A DNA stretch of 47,346 bases from Pseudomonadota bacterium (GCA_021778015.1 JAJYCX010000016.1:1-47346), one strand, 5' to 3'; shown: positions 8,630 through 18,625, counted from the first letter of the stretch. The notes: generated by a model not told the origin, from the letters alone. Translations and numbers: made by a program.

Positions 8630-9985
8630 ATGGATAAAGAATTAGCAACAGAACCGAACAAAGATAACGCAAGGCCATTGTATAAAAAATTGACGCTGGC
8701 CAATTTGTTAAATTGGTTTGCTTTGCGTTCATTACGTGCGTACACTAAAATTTGTGCCCGCTTAATTCTGTATGCCATTGATTTAGACCCAAGCAGAGAA
8801 GTTTTCAGAAAAAATTTAAAAGATTTAAATTTGAGTAATGCATCTTTTCGCGGGAAAAAGAGAAAATTTATATTTTGCACATTTTCTGATGTAAACAAAT
8901 ACAATCACGAAGAAGTCACATTTTTTTATACTAATAAAGCTATTAGCTTATCCAAACCAAAAGTGTATAATCCTAACATTACAGTGCCAGATAGCTATGC
9001 CTGTACCGCGTATTTACCAGATGCTTATTTGGCTATAGTAAAGGATGCGCAGATCTTTGCAGGGACAGATTTAATTATTGTCGGCAATATGGCTATATAT
9101 GATGAGATTAATAAAGAAGAATTAAACCAATCTGCCATAAAATCCCCTATTGTTTCAGCTGTCAACGCAAATGAAATGACCATCAACATGCCAAAGGGAA
9201 AAAAGCATATTAATGAGGGGATCCATTTAACAAAAGATCATTCCATAAATTATTTTCATTGGTTAATAGAATGTTTGTCTAGATTAAGTTTGATTTCTGA
9301 TTTGAACGTAGATATTCCTCTATTGGTGGACGATTTTTTACCTATACAATTTTATGATGCTTTAGACATGCTAAATTCTGGGAAAAGAAAAATAATACGC
9401 ATGAGAAAAGATTATAGCTATATCATTAAAAAGTTGTATTATCCTTCTCGTCTATCGATTGTTCGTGATAATTATGGCCTACCTGTCTATGATAAAGATG
9501 CGATCTATTCGGCTGAAGGAGTCCAGTTCGTAAGAAAGGCCATATTAGCAAAAATAAGCAGCGAAGTTGAACCGGGTAGAAAAATATTCATTTCTAGAAA
9601 AAATTCTAGCTATAGGCAGCTACTGAACTCTGTAGAAGTAGAGAATCTTCTAGTATCTAGAGGCTTTGAAATAATTTTTCCAGAAAATTTGTCTTTTTTA
9701 TCTCAAGTAAAGATATTTTCACAAGCAAAAATAATAATAGGACAAAGCGGTGCCGGTATGGCTAACTTTATATTTGCACCTAAAACGGCTAAAGTATTAA
9801 TGATGTTAAGCGATGCGCCTGGAAGCAATTTGCAGTTATTTAATGCTTTAGCTGAAGTTGTAGGCATTCATTTAGAATACCTAATAGGCAAAACAACTTC
9901 TGTGCTAAAAAAATATAATTTACATAGTGACTTTCATGTAGACATAAATTTGTTAGAAGACTATTTAGACAAAGAAAGACTTTAA
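8630..9985 (+). CDS. Glycosyltransferase family 61 protein
   Basis: A 451-residue protein with features of the DUF563/GT61 family. An N-terminal part of variable sequence leads to INYFHWLIECLSRLSLI near residue 203, where the family has a conserved H-W pair. KIFISRKNSSYRQLLN near 318 and IIGQSGAGMANFIFAPK near 366 follow, matching the C-terminal nucleotide-sugar-binding half. It starts 11 bases after the aminotransferase stop and ends two bases before the next gene, so it belongs to the same operon. The likely role is transfer of a sugar during assembly of the surface glycan. Confidence 0.75.
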   Translation: MDKELATEPNKDNARPLYKKLTLANLLNWFALRSLRAYTKICARLILYAIDLDPSREVFRKNLKDLNLSNASFRGKKRKFIFCTFSDVNKYNHEEVTFFYTNKAISLSKPKVYNPNITVPDSYACTAYLPDAYLAIVKDAQIFAGTDLIIVGNMAIYDEINKEELNQSAIKSPIVSAVNANEMTINMPKGKKHINEGIHLTKDHSINYFHWLIECLSRLSLISDLNVDIPLLVDDFLPIQFYDALDMLNSGKRKIIRMRKDYSYIIKKLYYPSRLSIVRDNYGLPVYDKDAIYSAEGVQFVRKAILAKISSEVEPGRKIFISRKNSSYRQLLNSVEVENLLVSRGFEIIFPENLSFLSQVKIFSQAKIIIGQSGAGMANFIFAPKTAKVLMMLSDAPGSNLQLFNALAEVVGIHLEYLIGKTTSVLKKYNLHSDFHVDINLLEDYLDKERL

Positions 9986-9987
9986 CT

Positions 9988-10950
9988 ATGAGCAAACAAA
10001 ATCTTCCTTTGGTGTCAATCGCCATCATTACTTATAATAGCGCTAAATTTATTGCTAAAGCTATGGATAGCGCGCTTGCTCAAGATTATCCCAATATTGA
10101 AATCATTGTTTCGGATGATGCTTCAACAGACGCTACGCCAAAAATCATACAAACTTATATAGACCTCTATCCGGATAAAATTAAATTACTAACGCTAAGC
10201 CAAAATGTGGGCATCACAAAAAATTGGTTTAACTGCGTGGCTTATTGTAAGGGAAAATATATTACCGGTCTTGCTGGCGATGATATAATGCTCTCCAATA
10301 AGGTATCAACTCAAGTGAGCGTTATGGAAAGTGATCCCAATATAGCGATATGCTATAGTGACGCTGTAGTTGTTAATGCCGCTACGCAAAAAATATTATA
10401 CCGCCTAAGTGATAAAGCGCCCAGCAAATCGGGTGGAATTAAAACCGCATTATCGGATTCTATATATTATTCCCCCACACTAATGTTCCGCAGGGAGTTC
10501 TTGCCACTCCAAAATATATATTTGGATATACGGCATGCGACGGATTTGGCTTTTCATAAAGAAGTCATGATATTATCCGCCCCAAACGGCAAGATACAGT
10601 ATCTTCCGCAGGTATTGTATATATATAATAAGCATCAGTATAATTTAACCGTTATCACAAAGAGTTATTATAAAGAACATATTGAAGCGATTAAAACTCT
10701 TCAAAAAAGATACCCACAATATAAACGTGATTTGGACCCCTCTATTGCTGACTTCTGCTGCGTTGCTTTGTTTAAAACGCTGCGCGAATTAAACTTAAGA
10801 CAAACAGGGTATTTCTTATCTGTAGGTTTAAAAGCAAGTAAAGGTAATCCTTTAAAATTTCTAAGACCTACTATATGGGCCTTGCAGTTTTATTATAAGT
10901 TCAAAAAAAGGCAGCTGAACGGACAAGAAATAACTCAGGTAGAGCTTTAG
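9988..10950 (+). CDS. Family 2 glycosyltransferase
   Basis: A 320-residue GT2 enzyme: LVSIAIITYNSAKFIAKAMD at the start, VSDDASTDATP near residue 45 for nucleotide binding, and ITGLAGDDIM near 92 with the acidic metal site. No transmembrane helix is seen, so it should act at the cytoplasmic face. It is the last gene of the rfbB operon and converges with the minus-strand operon, with 17 bases between the stop codons. Donor and acceptor are not predictable. Confidence 0.85.
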   Translation: MSKQNLPLVSIAIITYNSAKFIAKAMDSALAQDYPNIEIIVSDDASTDATPKIIQTYIDLYPDKIKLLTLSQNVGITKNWFNCVAYCKGKYITGLAGDDIMLSNKVSTQVSVMESDPNIAICYSDAVVVNAATQKILYRLSDKAPSKSGGIKTALSDSIYYSPTLMFRREFLPLQNIYLDIRHATDLAFHKEVMILSAPNGKIQYLPQVLYIYNKHQYNLTVITKSYYKEHIEAIKTLQKRYPQYKRDLDPSIADFCCVALFKTLRELNLRQTGYFLSVGLKASKGNPLKFLRPTIWALQFYYKFKKRQLNGQEITQVEL

Positions 10951-10967
10951 AGATAGGGGCTGCTTTA

Positions 10968-12770
10968 TCACGGAGCCGTGTTTTCTCGCAGCTTGAATAT
11001 TTTGATGTTGCTTATCGGCACTTTGCAGCACGTACCGCCTTGGACGGATATGTTTTTTATTTCCCCACACTGTATATACTTTTTAGAAAAATCTTTAAAG
11101 TATTCTCCAAGTTTATTTTCTGAAAAATCAGGTATTTGTCCGTTATAAGAATCTAGTAAAACAAATGCATTATGGTTTTCAGATAAACTTAAACAGAACT
11201 TTGCAAACTCTTTACTTCCAGGATAGATGCCAAAATACCAAGGGCAAGCTGGTGAACGTGCTTTAACAGCGTAGGTAAGACCAGGGACGTCGGTTAAGCT
11301 TATCAAGTAATCATTCGCTTTGAAGCCACATTTTTCTAATTGGTTTCGAGTATTATCTATAATATATTTGCTAGTTTGGTCTAAATACAATTCAGTATCA
11401 TTAACAGTAGTTAGTTGTTTCTGCGCAGATAAGTTTCCATATAGGCCATAAGGCATTTCTTTTAAGCTATAAATAGCATAGTGCAGAGATAAAATACTTA
11501 TCCCAGCCACTCCAAAGTATGTGAATGTTTTTCCTATCACTTTAGAATTGAGGAGTGAAAAGAATATATATATTGGCATCCATGCAAAACAACTGAGTAG
11601 AATCTGCGTGTAAATTGCGTTATTGGTACCCAATGCAACAATAAAAGGGAGCAAAAACAGCATGATAAAGAGGAGGCAATGTATCATGTTTTTAAAGTTA
11701 GGTTTTTTTAATTGTTTAAAATTGAAATAGGTTAACCATACTAGACACATAAGGAGTAGCCCAAAAAGATAGAATGAAGATAATCTAATAGAATGCTCGG
11801 ACTCCCAATAATTACCTATGCTATAGCTTAACACTAAAAAAGTTATCAACATGCCATAACTGATAATGCCTCGAAGGATCCATAATCTAGAAAATAATGA
11901 TATAGGCCTCAGTAACAGGATAATGACAAAAGTATAAATAATAAATTGATAGCGGTTGTATGTGAACTTCAACAGATCTTGAAATTGTTGGCAATATAAT
12001 TGCAATAAATTTAGAATGTTATGATTGGACTGAAGTATTTTCATAGATAAAAGACCGGCCTTATATGAGCTTAAAAATAGAGGCCAGCTTTGAAGTAATG
12101 AAAAATAGATGAACAAATGACAAGATAATCCAGCAATAAGGGACAATAGCCCTCTCAATGAGAAATGTCTTATCTTTATGCTGTTTAAGCTATAGGCGAT
12201 AAACGCAAGGAATATTAATATTAATCCAGTTGAGAATTTATTAAAAAAAACAAAAATAGCTACAAATCCCAGTAAAAAAAGCTGCATATTATTGTGGCGA
12301 GTTCTGTCAGCTGTGAGCAATAGAATTAATAAACTAGAGTAGATTGTTGAGCCTAATACAGTTAATGTATTATAATTAGGTTCTGCTGGAAACATAAAAG
12401 CAATTGCTGAAATAGTTATCATAGAGGCAACCATTAAAAGCAATGTAGCTCGTTTTTCTGAAACGCTTTTTCCTGAAATTATCTTTGTACAAGCGAAGGC
12501 TAGTAGAAAAATAGAAGCAGTATTTAAGATCAGCATAGATAAGCGCAAAAATATTATATTTTTTGAAAAGATCATGAATACATGTAGATAAGAATTAAAT
12601 GAGCTTAGCTGTTCATGAGTGTCCGCTGGATTAGCGCCGCTCAGTAAGTAAAAGCCTTCATCCAATAAATTATAGCCCTTATTTACATTAAAAATGTAGT
12701 AGCCAAGCATTAAGATAGCGCAAGCTATCGTTATAAAAATTAAAGAATAATTGATGCTTCTCTTAATCAT
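10968..12770 (-). CDS. Large polytopic membrane protein, GT-C glycosyltransferase-like
   Basis: A 600-residue protein with roughly eleven or twelve hydrophobic helices and a soluble C-terminal part of about 120 residues. After the first helix comes YNLLDEGFYLL; an acidic pair at this place is typical of GT-C enzymes such as ArnT, which use polyprenyl-phosphate sugars on the periplasmic side. No closer family is recognised. Its start overlaps the stop of wecE by one base, and it is the last gene of the nine-gene operon. It may attach the lipid-linked amino sugar to LPS. That role is inferred. Confidence 0.6.
   Translation of the reverse strand: MIKRSINYSLIFITIACAILMLGYYIFNVNKGYNLLDEGFYLLSGANPADTHEQLSSFNSYLHVFMIFSKNIIFLRLSMLILNTASIFLLAFACTKIISGKSVSEKRATLLLMVASMITISAIAFMFPAEPNYNTLTVLGSTIYSSLLILLLTADRTRHNNMQLFLLGFVAIFVFFNKFSTGLILIFLAFIAYSLNSIKIRHFSLRGLLSLIAGLSCHLFIYFSLLQSWPLFLSSYKAGLLSMKILQSNHNILNLLQLYCQQFQDLLKFTYNRYQFIIYTFVIILLLRPISLFSRLWILRGIISYGMLITFLVLSYSIGNYWESEHSIRLSSFYLFGLLLMCLVWLTYFNFKQLKKPNFKNMIHCLLFIMLFLLPFIVALGTNNAIYTQILLSCFAWMPIYIFFSLLNSKVIGKTFTYFGVAGISILSLHYAIYSLKEMPYGLYGNLSAQKQLTTVNDTELYLDQTSKYIIDNTRNQLEKCGFKANDYLISLTDVPGLTYAVKARSPACPWYFGIYPGSKEFAKFCLSLSENHNAFVLLDSYNGQIPDFSENKLGEYFKDFSKKYIQCGEIKNISVQGGTCCKVPISNIKIFKLRENTAP
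10969..10985 (+). terminator. Possible terminator between convergent operons
   Basis: CACG-GAGC-CGTG followed by TTTTC just past the last rfbB-operon gene forms a short hairpin with a U-run on the plus strand. It lies inside the final codons of the convergent membrane-protein gene. The stem is only four to five pairs, so the call is weak. Confidence 0.3.
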
Positions 12771-13900
12771 TATATACCGTAAAAATCATTAATCACATCC
12801 AATAACATCATGACATCACTTTCTTTTAAACCATAATACATAGGCAATCGTAATAATCGAGCGCTTTCTACGGTTGTGTATTTATCTTCTCCTACAAAGT
12901 TACCATGGATCAATCCGGCTTTAGCGCTATGCAATGGAATATAATGGAATACAGCATCGATTCCTTGCCTTTTAAGTGCTTCAATTAAGCGACTGCGTAT
13001 TTCTAGATTTGCGACTTTCAGATAAAACATATGGGCATTATGCGTGCAATGCTCTGGAATAAAGGGCAATTCAATGTCCCCGCGTTTTGCTAAATCTGAT
13101 AACGCACTATTATATCTATGCCATGATTTGAGCCGATCGTTATTAATCTCATGGACCGTTTCTAACTGGGCCCAAAGATATGCGGCATTTAGTTCACTGG
13201 GTAAATAGCTGCTGCCAATATCACACCATGAGTATTTATCTACTTGTCCACGAAAAAATTTACTACGATCAGTCCCTTTTTCGCGGATAATTTCAGCGCG
13301 TTCAATATGGTTGGAGTTATTCAACAATATGGCGCCCCCTTCCCCCATGGTATAGTTTTTTGTTTCATGAAAACTAAAGGTGCCCATATCTCCAATTGAG
13401 CCTAGTGCGCGCCCCTTATAGCTAGACATGACTCCTTGTGCGGCATCTTCGATAACCAATAAATGATACTTTTTAGCAATGGCCATAATGGTATCCATTT
13501 CACAAGCTACACCAGCATAATGTACGGGGATAATTGCTTTAGTTTTTGGTGTGATGGCAGCTTCAATGAGTTGTTCATTCAGGTTCATTGTATCTGGTCT
13601 AATATCAACAAACTTGACTTTAGCTCCGCGCAATACAAATGCATTGACAGTAGATACAAATGTAAATGAGGGTGCTATGACCTCATCTCCTGGTTGAATA
13701 TTTGCTAAGATTGCTGTCATTTCTAGTGCGTGAGTACATGAAGTCGTGAGCAATGCTTTACGAATATTAAATTTACGTTCAAGCCAACGACTACATTTTT
13801 TAGTAAATTCACCATCACCACAGATCTTGCGATTATCTAAGGCCTGGCGCATATACTCAAACTCTTTACCTGTAAAGGGCGGTTTATTGAATGGTAACAT
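12770..13900 (-). CDS. wecE: dTDP-4-amino-4,6-dideoxygalactose transaminase
   Basis: A 376-residue DegT/DnrJ aminotransferase of the WecE/RffA subgroup, which aminates dTDP-4-keto-6-deoxyglucose at C4 to give dTDP-Fuc4N. Characteristic stretches are PFNKPPFTGKEFEYM at the N-terminus, TSCTHALEM near residue 53 (PLP phosphate site), VIEDAAQGV near 149, and FHETKNYTMGEGGA near 177 with the PLP lysine. The length equals E. coli WecE. It competes with the rfbA-fdtA branch for the same intermediate. In the operon it sits between two large membrane proteins, apart from the other wec genes of enterobacterial common antigen. Confidence 0.88.
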   Translation of the reverse strand: MLPFNKPPFTGKEFEYMRQALDNRKICGDGEFTKKCSRWLERKFNIRKALLTTSCTHALEMTAILANIQPGDEVIAPSFTFVSTVNAFVLRGAKVKFVDIRPDTMNLNEQLIEAAITPKTKAIIPVHYAGVACEMDTIMAIAKKYHLLVIEDAAQGVMSSYKGRALGSIGDMGTFSFHETKNYTMGEGGAILLNNSNHIERAEIIREKGTDRSKFFRGQVDKYSWCDIGSSYLPSELNAAYLWAQLETVHEINNDRLKSWHRYNSALSDLAKRGDIELPFIPEHCTHNAHMFYLKVANLEIRSRLIEALKRQGIDAVFHYIPLHSAKAGLIHGNFVGEDKYTTVESARLLRLPMYYGLKESDVMMLLDVINDFYGI

Positions 13901-13909
13901 AAATATCCC

Positions 13910-15088
13910 TCATAAAATTAATGCCGTTTGATAAACAAAGAAATAACTCAAAGAGAAAAGACCTGATAGAACATGTAGTCCAAAAACAGTAAATGCTATT
14001 TTAGATTTCCAGTTAAACGGTTGCACCAATAGCACTCTCATTGAAAATAAGAATAAGATATAGTTTGCTGCGATAGCACCCCATCCGTAATTTCCCGCAG
14101 CGTATGCAGGATATTCAGCTAACAAAGAGAATATGATAAGAGAAAAGATAAAGACCAACCAAGATATAAGCCAATAAGAATCCATTTTTTTAAAATAAAA
14201 AGAAACAGTAGTTAGCGGAAATGCGATAGATAGAATAAGAGATATAAAAATATGTGGTGAATAAGTTCCCCATACTATAAAAGGAGCGAATATGGTTTTC
14301 ACTGGCGACAGTTCTGTATTATTGTGCTTAAAGGTAAAGTACCACTGAAGCAACAGTAATATTATGGATGGAAGAGCAATGAGTGCTGTTTTTACAATCC
14401 CGAGCAATAGCTTTTTTTCTTTGTAGTTTAATAATAGTAGATAGCTGCAAAAAATGGGTAAAAAAACCAACGCATAATTGGGTTTACATAAAATGCTAAT
14501 GATGCTCAAAATGCTCATTATCCAAAAGTCACGTAATTGATTAGAGTGAATATGCTTTACTGAAAAGTAGAATAACAACAAATTGAAAGGCATGGCGAAG
14601 ATCAACGTTGAATTATGCCATTGGTTTGGAGAGATGTTTCCTAAATAAACATGGAAATTATTGAGAAATAGCTGGTTAGCCGTTACTGGATTTTTATAAA
14701 AACTTATAATGGGCATTGCAATGTTTAAAGAAATTGCAATCAAGAAAGTAAGTGCTATTTTGACGTGCTCAGATTTTAATAAAGAATATGTGATAATGTA
14801 CTTCAGACACATAAAAAATATTAATAAATAGATCGATGTATATGCAATTATTTTTGAATTTACTGAAAATCCAGATGTTATGTTGACAAGTCTGTACCAT
14901 AAAGAATATATCGGAAAATTACCATTTTTAGAAAACTCTTCAATAGCGGATGCGTGGGTAGGTATATCGCTTACCCAATGCGAATTAGAGGGTTGCCAAA
15001 CTTGAAAATAGAATGTATAGTAAAAGACAGAAAAACTTAAGCAAGCTATAACGAATAAGCCAAGATACATATGCTTGTCTTTAACCAT
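13910..15088 (-). CDS. Polytopic membrane protein, possible GT-C glycosyltransferase or polymerase
   Basis: About 392 residues with around ten hydrophobic helices. The open frame extends upstream to a TTG at 15109, but the ATG at 15088 (MVKDKHMYLG) is preferred: a GGTGG-like site precedes it and it gives an eight-base overlap (ATGGTTAA) with the EamA gene. After the first helix comes HWVSDIPTHASA, an acidic loop placed like the catalytic loop of GT-C proteins. No family is recognised. The position between a small flippase-like gene and wecE suggests a role in moving, transferring or polymerising the lipid-linked sugar. Confidence 0.55.
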   Translation of the reverse strand: MVKDKHMYLGLFVIACLSFSVFYYTFYFQVWQPSNSHWVSDIPTHASAIEEFSKNGNFPIYSLWYRLVNITSGFSVNSKIIAYTSIYLLIFFMCLKYIITYSLLKSEHVKIALTFLIAISLNIAMPIISFYKNPVTANQLFLNNFHVYLGNISPNQWHNSTLIFAMPFNLLLFYFSVKHIHSNQLRDFWIMSILSIISILCKPNYALVFLPIFCSYLLLLNYKEKKLLLGIVKTALIALPSIILLLLQWYFTFKHNNTELSPVKTIFAPFIVWGTYSPHIFISLILSIAFPLTTVSFYFKKMDSYWLISWLVFIFSLIIFSLLAEYPAYAAGNYGWGAIAANYILFLFSMRVLLVQPFNWKSKIAFTVFGLHVLSGLFSLSYFFVYQTALIL

Positions 15089-15455
15089 TTGCCGCCACCG
15101 CTGTTCCAAGCATAATGAGGATTATGCCGAAAGTTTTTTGAAGAGTAATAGGCTCATGCAAAAACCAGGCACTGAATAATAAAACAATCGCAAAATTTAA
15201 ACTCATAAAAGGATAAGCATGACTGAGTTCAAATTTAGTCATTGCGGCCATCCATGCGAGCGAAGCGAGGAATGCAGCGGCAAAGCCGGACAGGATAATA
15301 GGGTCAAGAAAAAGTGAAAATAAAAATTTTATTTTAGAAAATGTATCATCGGGGAGAAAACCAAATTTAGCTATACGCCATTTAAGGACCAATTGCCCAT
15401 AAACAGTGAGAATAATGGTTGCAAAAATATAAAGATAGTCAAAAGGCCGTGACAT
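15081..15455 (-). CDS. EamA/SMR-type small membrane protein, ArnE/ArnF-like flippase candidate
   Basis: A 124-residue protein with four predicted helices. It resembles half-size EamA/SMR transporters (ILTVYGQLVLKWRIAKFG at the N-terminus; HAYPFMSLNFAIVLLFSAW then LQKTFGIILIMLGTA at the C-terminus). ArnE and ArnF, which flip undecaprenyl-phosphate-aminoarabinose, have this size and topology, and the G-Q-L-x-L-K pattern in helix 1 is shared with SMR proteins. The gene abuts its neighbours. With an ArnC/GtrB-like enzyme upstream, a flippase role for undecaprenyl-phosphate amino sugar is the natural reading. A drug-efflux SMR role is less likely here. Confidence 0.7.
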   Translation of the reverse strand: MSRPFDYLYIFATIILTVYGQLVLKWRIAKFGFLPDDTFSKIKFLFSLFLDPIILSGFAAAFLASLAWMAAMTKFELSHAYPFMSLNFAIVLLFSAWFLHEPITLQKTFGIILIMLGTAVAANG

Positions 15456-16381
15456 TAATTTTCCTCCAGTACGGCTAAACCGAAACCAGTTTTGCCATAA
15501 TCATTACCGTTGTATAGCATATAGCGCTCACCTTTGTGGTCAAAAACAAATGGGTATTCGATCATTTCGGAATCCCAGCCATCTTTAGACACCGTAATTC
15601 CTACTTTATCTAAAGCTAGTTCCCAATGTTGACCATCTGAGCTGACGGCATAACCTATACGGTATGTAGTATCATCACCTGAGCGATAGGAAAACCACAT
15701 TTCATAATCATCACCGTTAGGTTTCTTTAGCACTACAGGCCTGGAAAATGCTTGTATTTTACCAAGTTCATACGGAACGGCTAATCCTAAGCGTTTCCAT
15801 TCATGGCCATTGCTCGAAGAGGCTTGCTGAATAACATGCAACATTTCACCGTTTGCTGTTTTCCAAGACAAGGTAGAGCCGTACCACATACTATAAACAT
15901 CCTCTGCTGTTTTTATAACCCAAGGATAGGAAAGGCTGATGGGGTCAATGGTATTTATGCCGAGGAATGGGTATTCGGTATCTAATTCTAGGCTTAGATC
16001 CTGTTTTACAATTAAGCGGCCAATATCACCACGCCAATGGTCGTTCTTAGGGTTTTGCCAACCCATAAAAAGCATATAGGTAGTACCATTTACTTCATAG
16101 CAATTTCCTATGCTGACACCATCGGCATAGAAGCTATTAGTTAAACCATGCTCAAAAAAAGGTTCTTTATATTCGCGTATAACCTTTCTTTGAATAATAT
16201 CGATATCTACTGCGCCAACAGAAGAGCGATTATTTGCATCGCGACCACTAAAAAAAATACGATAGGTATCATTTTCGATAAGCATAGGCAATGGATTTGC
16301 AGCATGAGATAGAAGCTTAGGATGTTGATTTTTCTCAGAAGGAGAATAAAGTAACCCTAGTTTTTTCCATTGAATATTCAT
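15455..16381 (-). CDS. Five-bladed beta-propeller protein, GH43/GH130-like
   Basis: A 308-residue protein with repeated blade-like motifs: YRIFFSGRDANNRSSVGAV near residue 40, TYMLFMGW near 102, YSMWYGS near 163, YEMWFSYRSGDDTTYRIGYA near 227 and RYMLYNGNDYGKTGFGLA near 285. These alternating W/Y-x-G patterns belong to the arabinanase/levansucrase-type propellers, often annotated as glycosidase-like in polysaccharide loci. No signal peptide is visible, so it would act in the cytoplasm. It lies between acyltransferase and flippase genes with overlaps on both sides. Whether it hydrolyses, transfers or only binds sugar cannot be decided. Confidence 0.65.
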   Translation of the reverse strand: MNIQWKKLGLLYSPSEKNQHPKLLSHAANPLPMLIENDTYRIFFSGRDANNRSSVGAVDIDIIQRKVIREYKEPFFEHGLTNSFYADGVSIGNCYEVNGTTYMLFMGWQNPKNDHWRGDIGRLIVKQDLSLELDTEYPFLGINTIDPISLSYPWVIKTAEDVYSMWYGSTLSWKTANGEMLHVIQQASSSNGHEWKRLGLAVPYELGKIQAFSRPVVLKKPNGDDYEMWFSYRSGDDTTYRIGYAVSSDGQHWELALDKVGITVSKDGWDSEMIEYPFVFDHKGERYMLYNGNDYGKTGFGLAVLEEN

Positions 16382-17043
16382 ATTTTTCTCAACTGCGTGC
16401 TGGGTAAAGTTGCGCGTGGTGTTGCCGTACCAATGTATAGGCCTTCAGGCGCTGCATCCGCAAGAATTAAAGTGCCAGCACCGATCACACATTTTTCGCC
16501 AATTTTGATATGATCCCGCAAAGTAGCATTAACGCCGATAAAACATTGTTCTCCAATTTCAACACCACCGGAAACAACTACATGAGAAGCAATGAAACAA
16601 TGATCTTTTATAGTGGAATGATGTCCAATATGGTTACCACTCCATAGAGTGACATTGTTTCCAATAGAGACAAAGGGTTGAATAGTATTGTCTTCAAAAA
16701 TAAAACAATTTTCACCTATATTATAGCCGTTTAAAATGGTGGCGCGTGAACTGATGAAGCTGGGTAAGTGATATCCCATTTCTTTAGCAAGAAGATATTT
16801 CTCTTTGCGAATCGCATTGAGTTTAGAATAACTTAGGGCGATAAATAGATCATAGTGTGCTGGAGGATAGTGCGAACTTATTTCTTCAAAAGGAACCACC
16901 GGCAAGTCACAAAAACTAGGCTCTGAGATATACTGTGAATCGAGTGTAAATGCAACGACTTCATAGTCTGAGTCTGTCGTAAAGTAGAAGTGCGCAAGCT
17001 GAGCCATATCGCCAGAACCAAATATAACCAAATGTTTTTTCAT
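16378..17043 (-). CDS. NeuD/PglD-like sugar O- or N-acyltransferase (left-handed beta-helix)
   Basis: A 221-residue protein of the NeuD/PglD type. The N-terminal Rossmann-like part (HLVIFGSGDMAQLAHFYF) is followed from about residue 95 by hexapeptide repeats (for example IGENCFIF, IGNNVTLWSG, IGEQCFIGVNATLRD, IGEKCVIGAGTLI) that build a left-handed beta-helix. NHIGHHSTI contains the histidine usually acting as base in this family. PglD acetylates a 4-amino sugar nucleotide, so acylation of the 4-amino sugar made by WecE is a reasonable role. It overlaps both neighbours by four bases. Confidence 0.8.
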   Translation of the reverse strand: MKKHLVIFGSGDMAQLAHFYFTTDSDYEVVAFTLDSQYISEPSFCDLPVVPFEEISSHYPPAHYDLFIALSYSKLNAIRKEKYLLAKEMGYHLPSFISSRATILNGYNIGENCFIFEDNTIQPFVSIGNNVTLWSGNHIGHHSTIKDHCFIASHVVVSGGVEIGEQCFIGVNATLRDHIKIGEKCVIGAGTLILADAAPEGLYIGTATPRATLPSTQLRKI

Positions 17044-17681
17044 GATGTTTTCCGTACTAGTATTGTAAATTCGTAAAGCCCATAATCATGCAGTAGTGCC
17101 ACATTACGTGAGTAACGTTGTTTGCATAAATCAAATAGGGTGCAAGGGTTGGCATAATATAGATAATCATGCATTTTATCTGCATCAGAATAAGTAGTTA
17201 GGCAATTGAAGGCAAAACCAAGACGGCTTGTGCGATCAAGTAAGTTTAAGGTTGTATCTATATAGGATTGCCATTGCGTCTTTGATAGTTCTAAACAGAC
17301 ATTGAAAATGCCACTGGCAATGCCATAATCTGCTAATTGGGGGGGTTCATTAGACAATGTAAAACGCGCATTATTTTGAGTTTTATAATGCATATTGGCA
17401 CTGTTGACCATTTCTTCTGATATGTCTATACCTTCATAAGAAAATGAAGTATAGTGATTACTTAAATAGTCATAATATGCACCATAACCGCAACCTAAAT
17501 CATTGATTGAAAAGGGTGTGGAAGGGGCAATAACTTTGCTGAGTTGCTCAAAGCGCAGTATTTGGCTAGCTGTACTATTCCAGTCTACTCCTTGGGCTGT
17601 TTCACCATGTTTTTTTATCTTGGCACTATAATAATCTGATATTGTACTCAGAAAAAGAGGAGTATTTATTTTTTCTGTCAA
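17040..17681 (-). CDS. Class I SAM-dependent methyltransferase
   Basis: A 213-residue methyltransferase with SAM-binding motif I (INDLGCGYGAYYDYL near residue 58), an acidic motif II (YEGIDIS near 82) and a motif IV-like segment (YGIASGIFNVCLEL near 122). The position inside the amino-sugar operon, with four-base overlaps on each side, suggests methylation of the sugar (O- or N-methyl) before or after loading on the lipid carrier. The substrate is not identifiable. Confidence 0.75.
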   Translation of the reverse strand: MTEKINTPLFLSTISDYYSAKIKKHGETAQGVDWNSTASQILRFEQLSKVIAPSTPFSINDLGCGYGAYYDYLSNHYTSFSYEGIDISEEMVNSANMHYKTQNNARFTLSNEPPQLADYGIASGIFNVCLELSKTQWQSYIDTTLNLLDRTSRLGFAFNCLTTYSDADKMHDYLYYANPCTLFDLCKQRYSRNVALLHDYGLYEFTILVRKTS

Positions 17682-18625
17682 TTTATTTTGTTCTCCTTTA
17701 GGCTATTATGATGGTATATTGATTTTATGATTGTATAAGGCCGTTGTTTTGTTTCTAAGAAAATTTTCGAAAGATAGATGCCGATAATACCAATGAACAA
17801 AATGATAAGACCCCCCAATAGCCATATTGAAGCCATCACAGATGTCCAACCACTAATGGGCTTGGAAAAAAACAGTTTATTCATTAACAAATAGAAGACA
17901 AATAAACTAGAACAAGAGAAAATGATTAGACCTATGTTGAAGATAAATATCAATGGTTTATTGCTAAATGAGATAACAGTATTGACCAAAAGAGACAATT
18001 TTTTATGGAAAGTATATGTTGTTTTACTATGTTGTAATTTTTTGACTAGAAAAGGAATTTGAGTAAATCCTGTTAAATACCAAAGACCAGAAATTACCAT
18101 TTCACGTTCATTATGGCGCAACAAAGCATCTACATAGCGTTTACTCATGAGTCTAGCGGTGGTTATGTTCTGTGGTAAGGGGAAACCCATAACATGGCGC
18201 AATAAATCATAATGTAATTTTCCGGATACGCGCTCAAAAAAGCCGCCTTTCCGCTTTTCTTGCACGCCATAAATCACATCGCATTTTTCTTCTTCCATTT
18301 TTTTAGAGAAAGCAAGCATCCATTCAGGTTCTTCTTCCAAGTCACTGTCAATGAGAAACACAAGTTCGCCTTTTGCTTGCGCAAGACCCGTCATCATGGC
18401 TTTATGATGGCCAAAATTTCTAGACAAATTGATAACGATAAGATGCTCATCTGTTTCTGTTAGTGGTATAGCCAATTCTAGACTATTATCAGGTGACCCA
18501 TCATTAACTAAGATAATTTCATAGTTATTACCAACTAATCTTCTAGCATTTTCACTGGCGCGTTGATAAAACTCAATAATATAATTTTCTGACTGGTATA
18601 GTGTTGCGACAATAGAAAGTTTCAT
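17678..18625 (-). CDS. ArnC/GtrB-like undecaprenyl-phosphate glycosyltransferase (GT2)
   Basis: A 315-residue GT2 with the layout of GtrB, ArnC and DPM-type synthases. The catalytic domain ([18 protein letters not shown] at the start; [10 protein letters not shown] near residue 40; [11 protein letters not shown] near 92) is followed by two transmembrane helices between about 225 and 310 ([20 protein letters not shown] and [16 protein letters not shown]). Such enzymes transfer a sugar to undecaprenyl phosphate at the cytoplasmic face. In this operon the donor is probably the dTDP-4-amino-4,6-dideoxy sugar or a derivative. It shares four bases with each neighbour. Confidence 0.85.
   Translation of the reverse strand: MKLSIVATLYQSENYIIEFYQRASENARRLVGNNYEIILVNDGSPDNSLELAIPLTETDEHLIVINLSRNFGHHKAMMTGLAQAKGELVFLIDSDLEEEPEWMLAFSKKMEEEKCDVIYGVQEKRKGGFFERVSGKLHYDLLRHVMGFPLPQNITTARLMSKRYVDALLRHNEREMVISGLWYLTGFTQIPFLVKKLQHSKTTYTFHKKLSLLVNTVISFSNKPLIFIFNIGLIIFSCSSLFVFYLLMNKLFFSKPISGWTSVMASIWLLGGLIILFIGIIGIYLSKIFLETKQRPYTIIKSIYHHNSLKENKIN

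Noticed and set aside
15081-15455. SMR multidrug efflux pump as the role of the small four-helix protein
   Set aside because: It is embedded and translationally coupled in a sugar operon next to an ArnC/GtrB-like enzyme; a carrier-lipid flippase fits better, though not proven.
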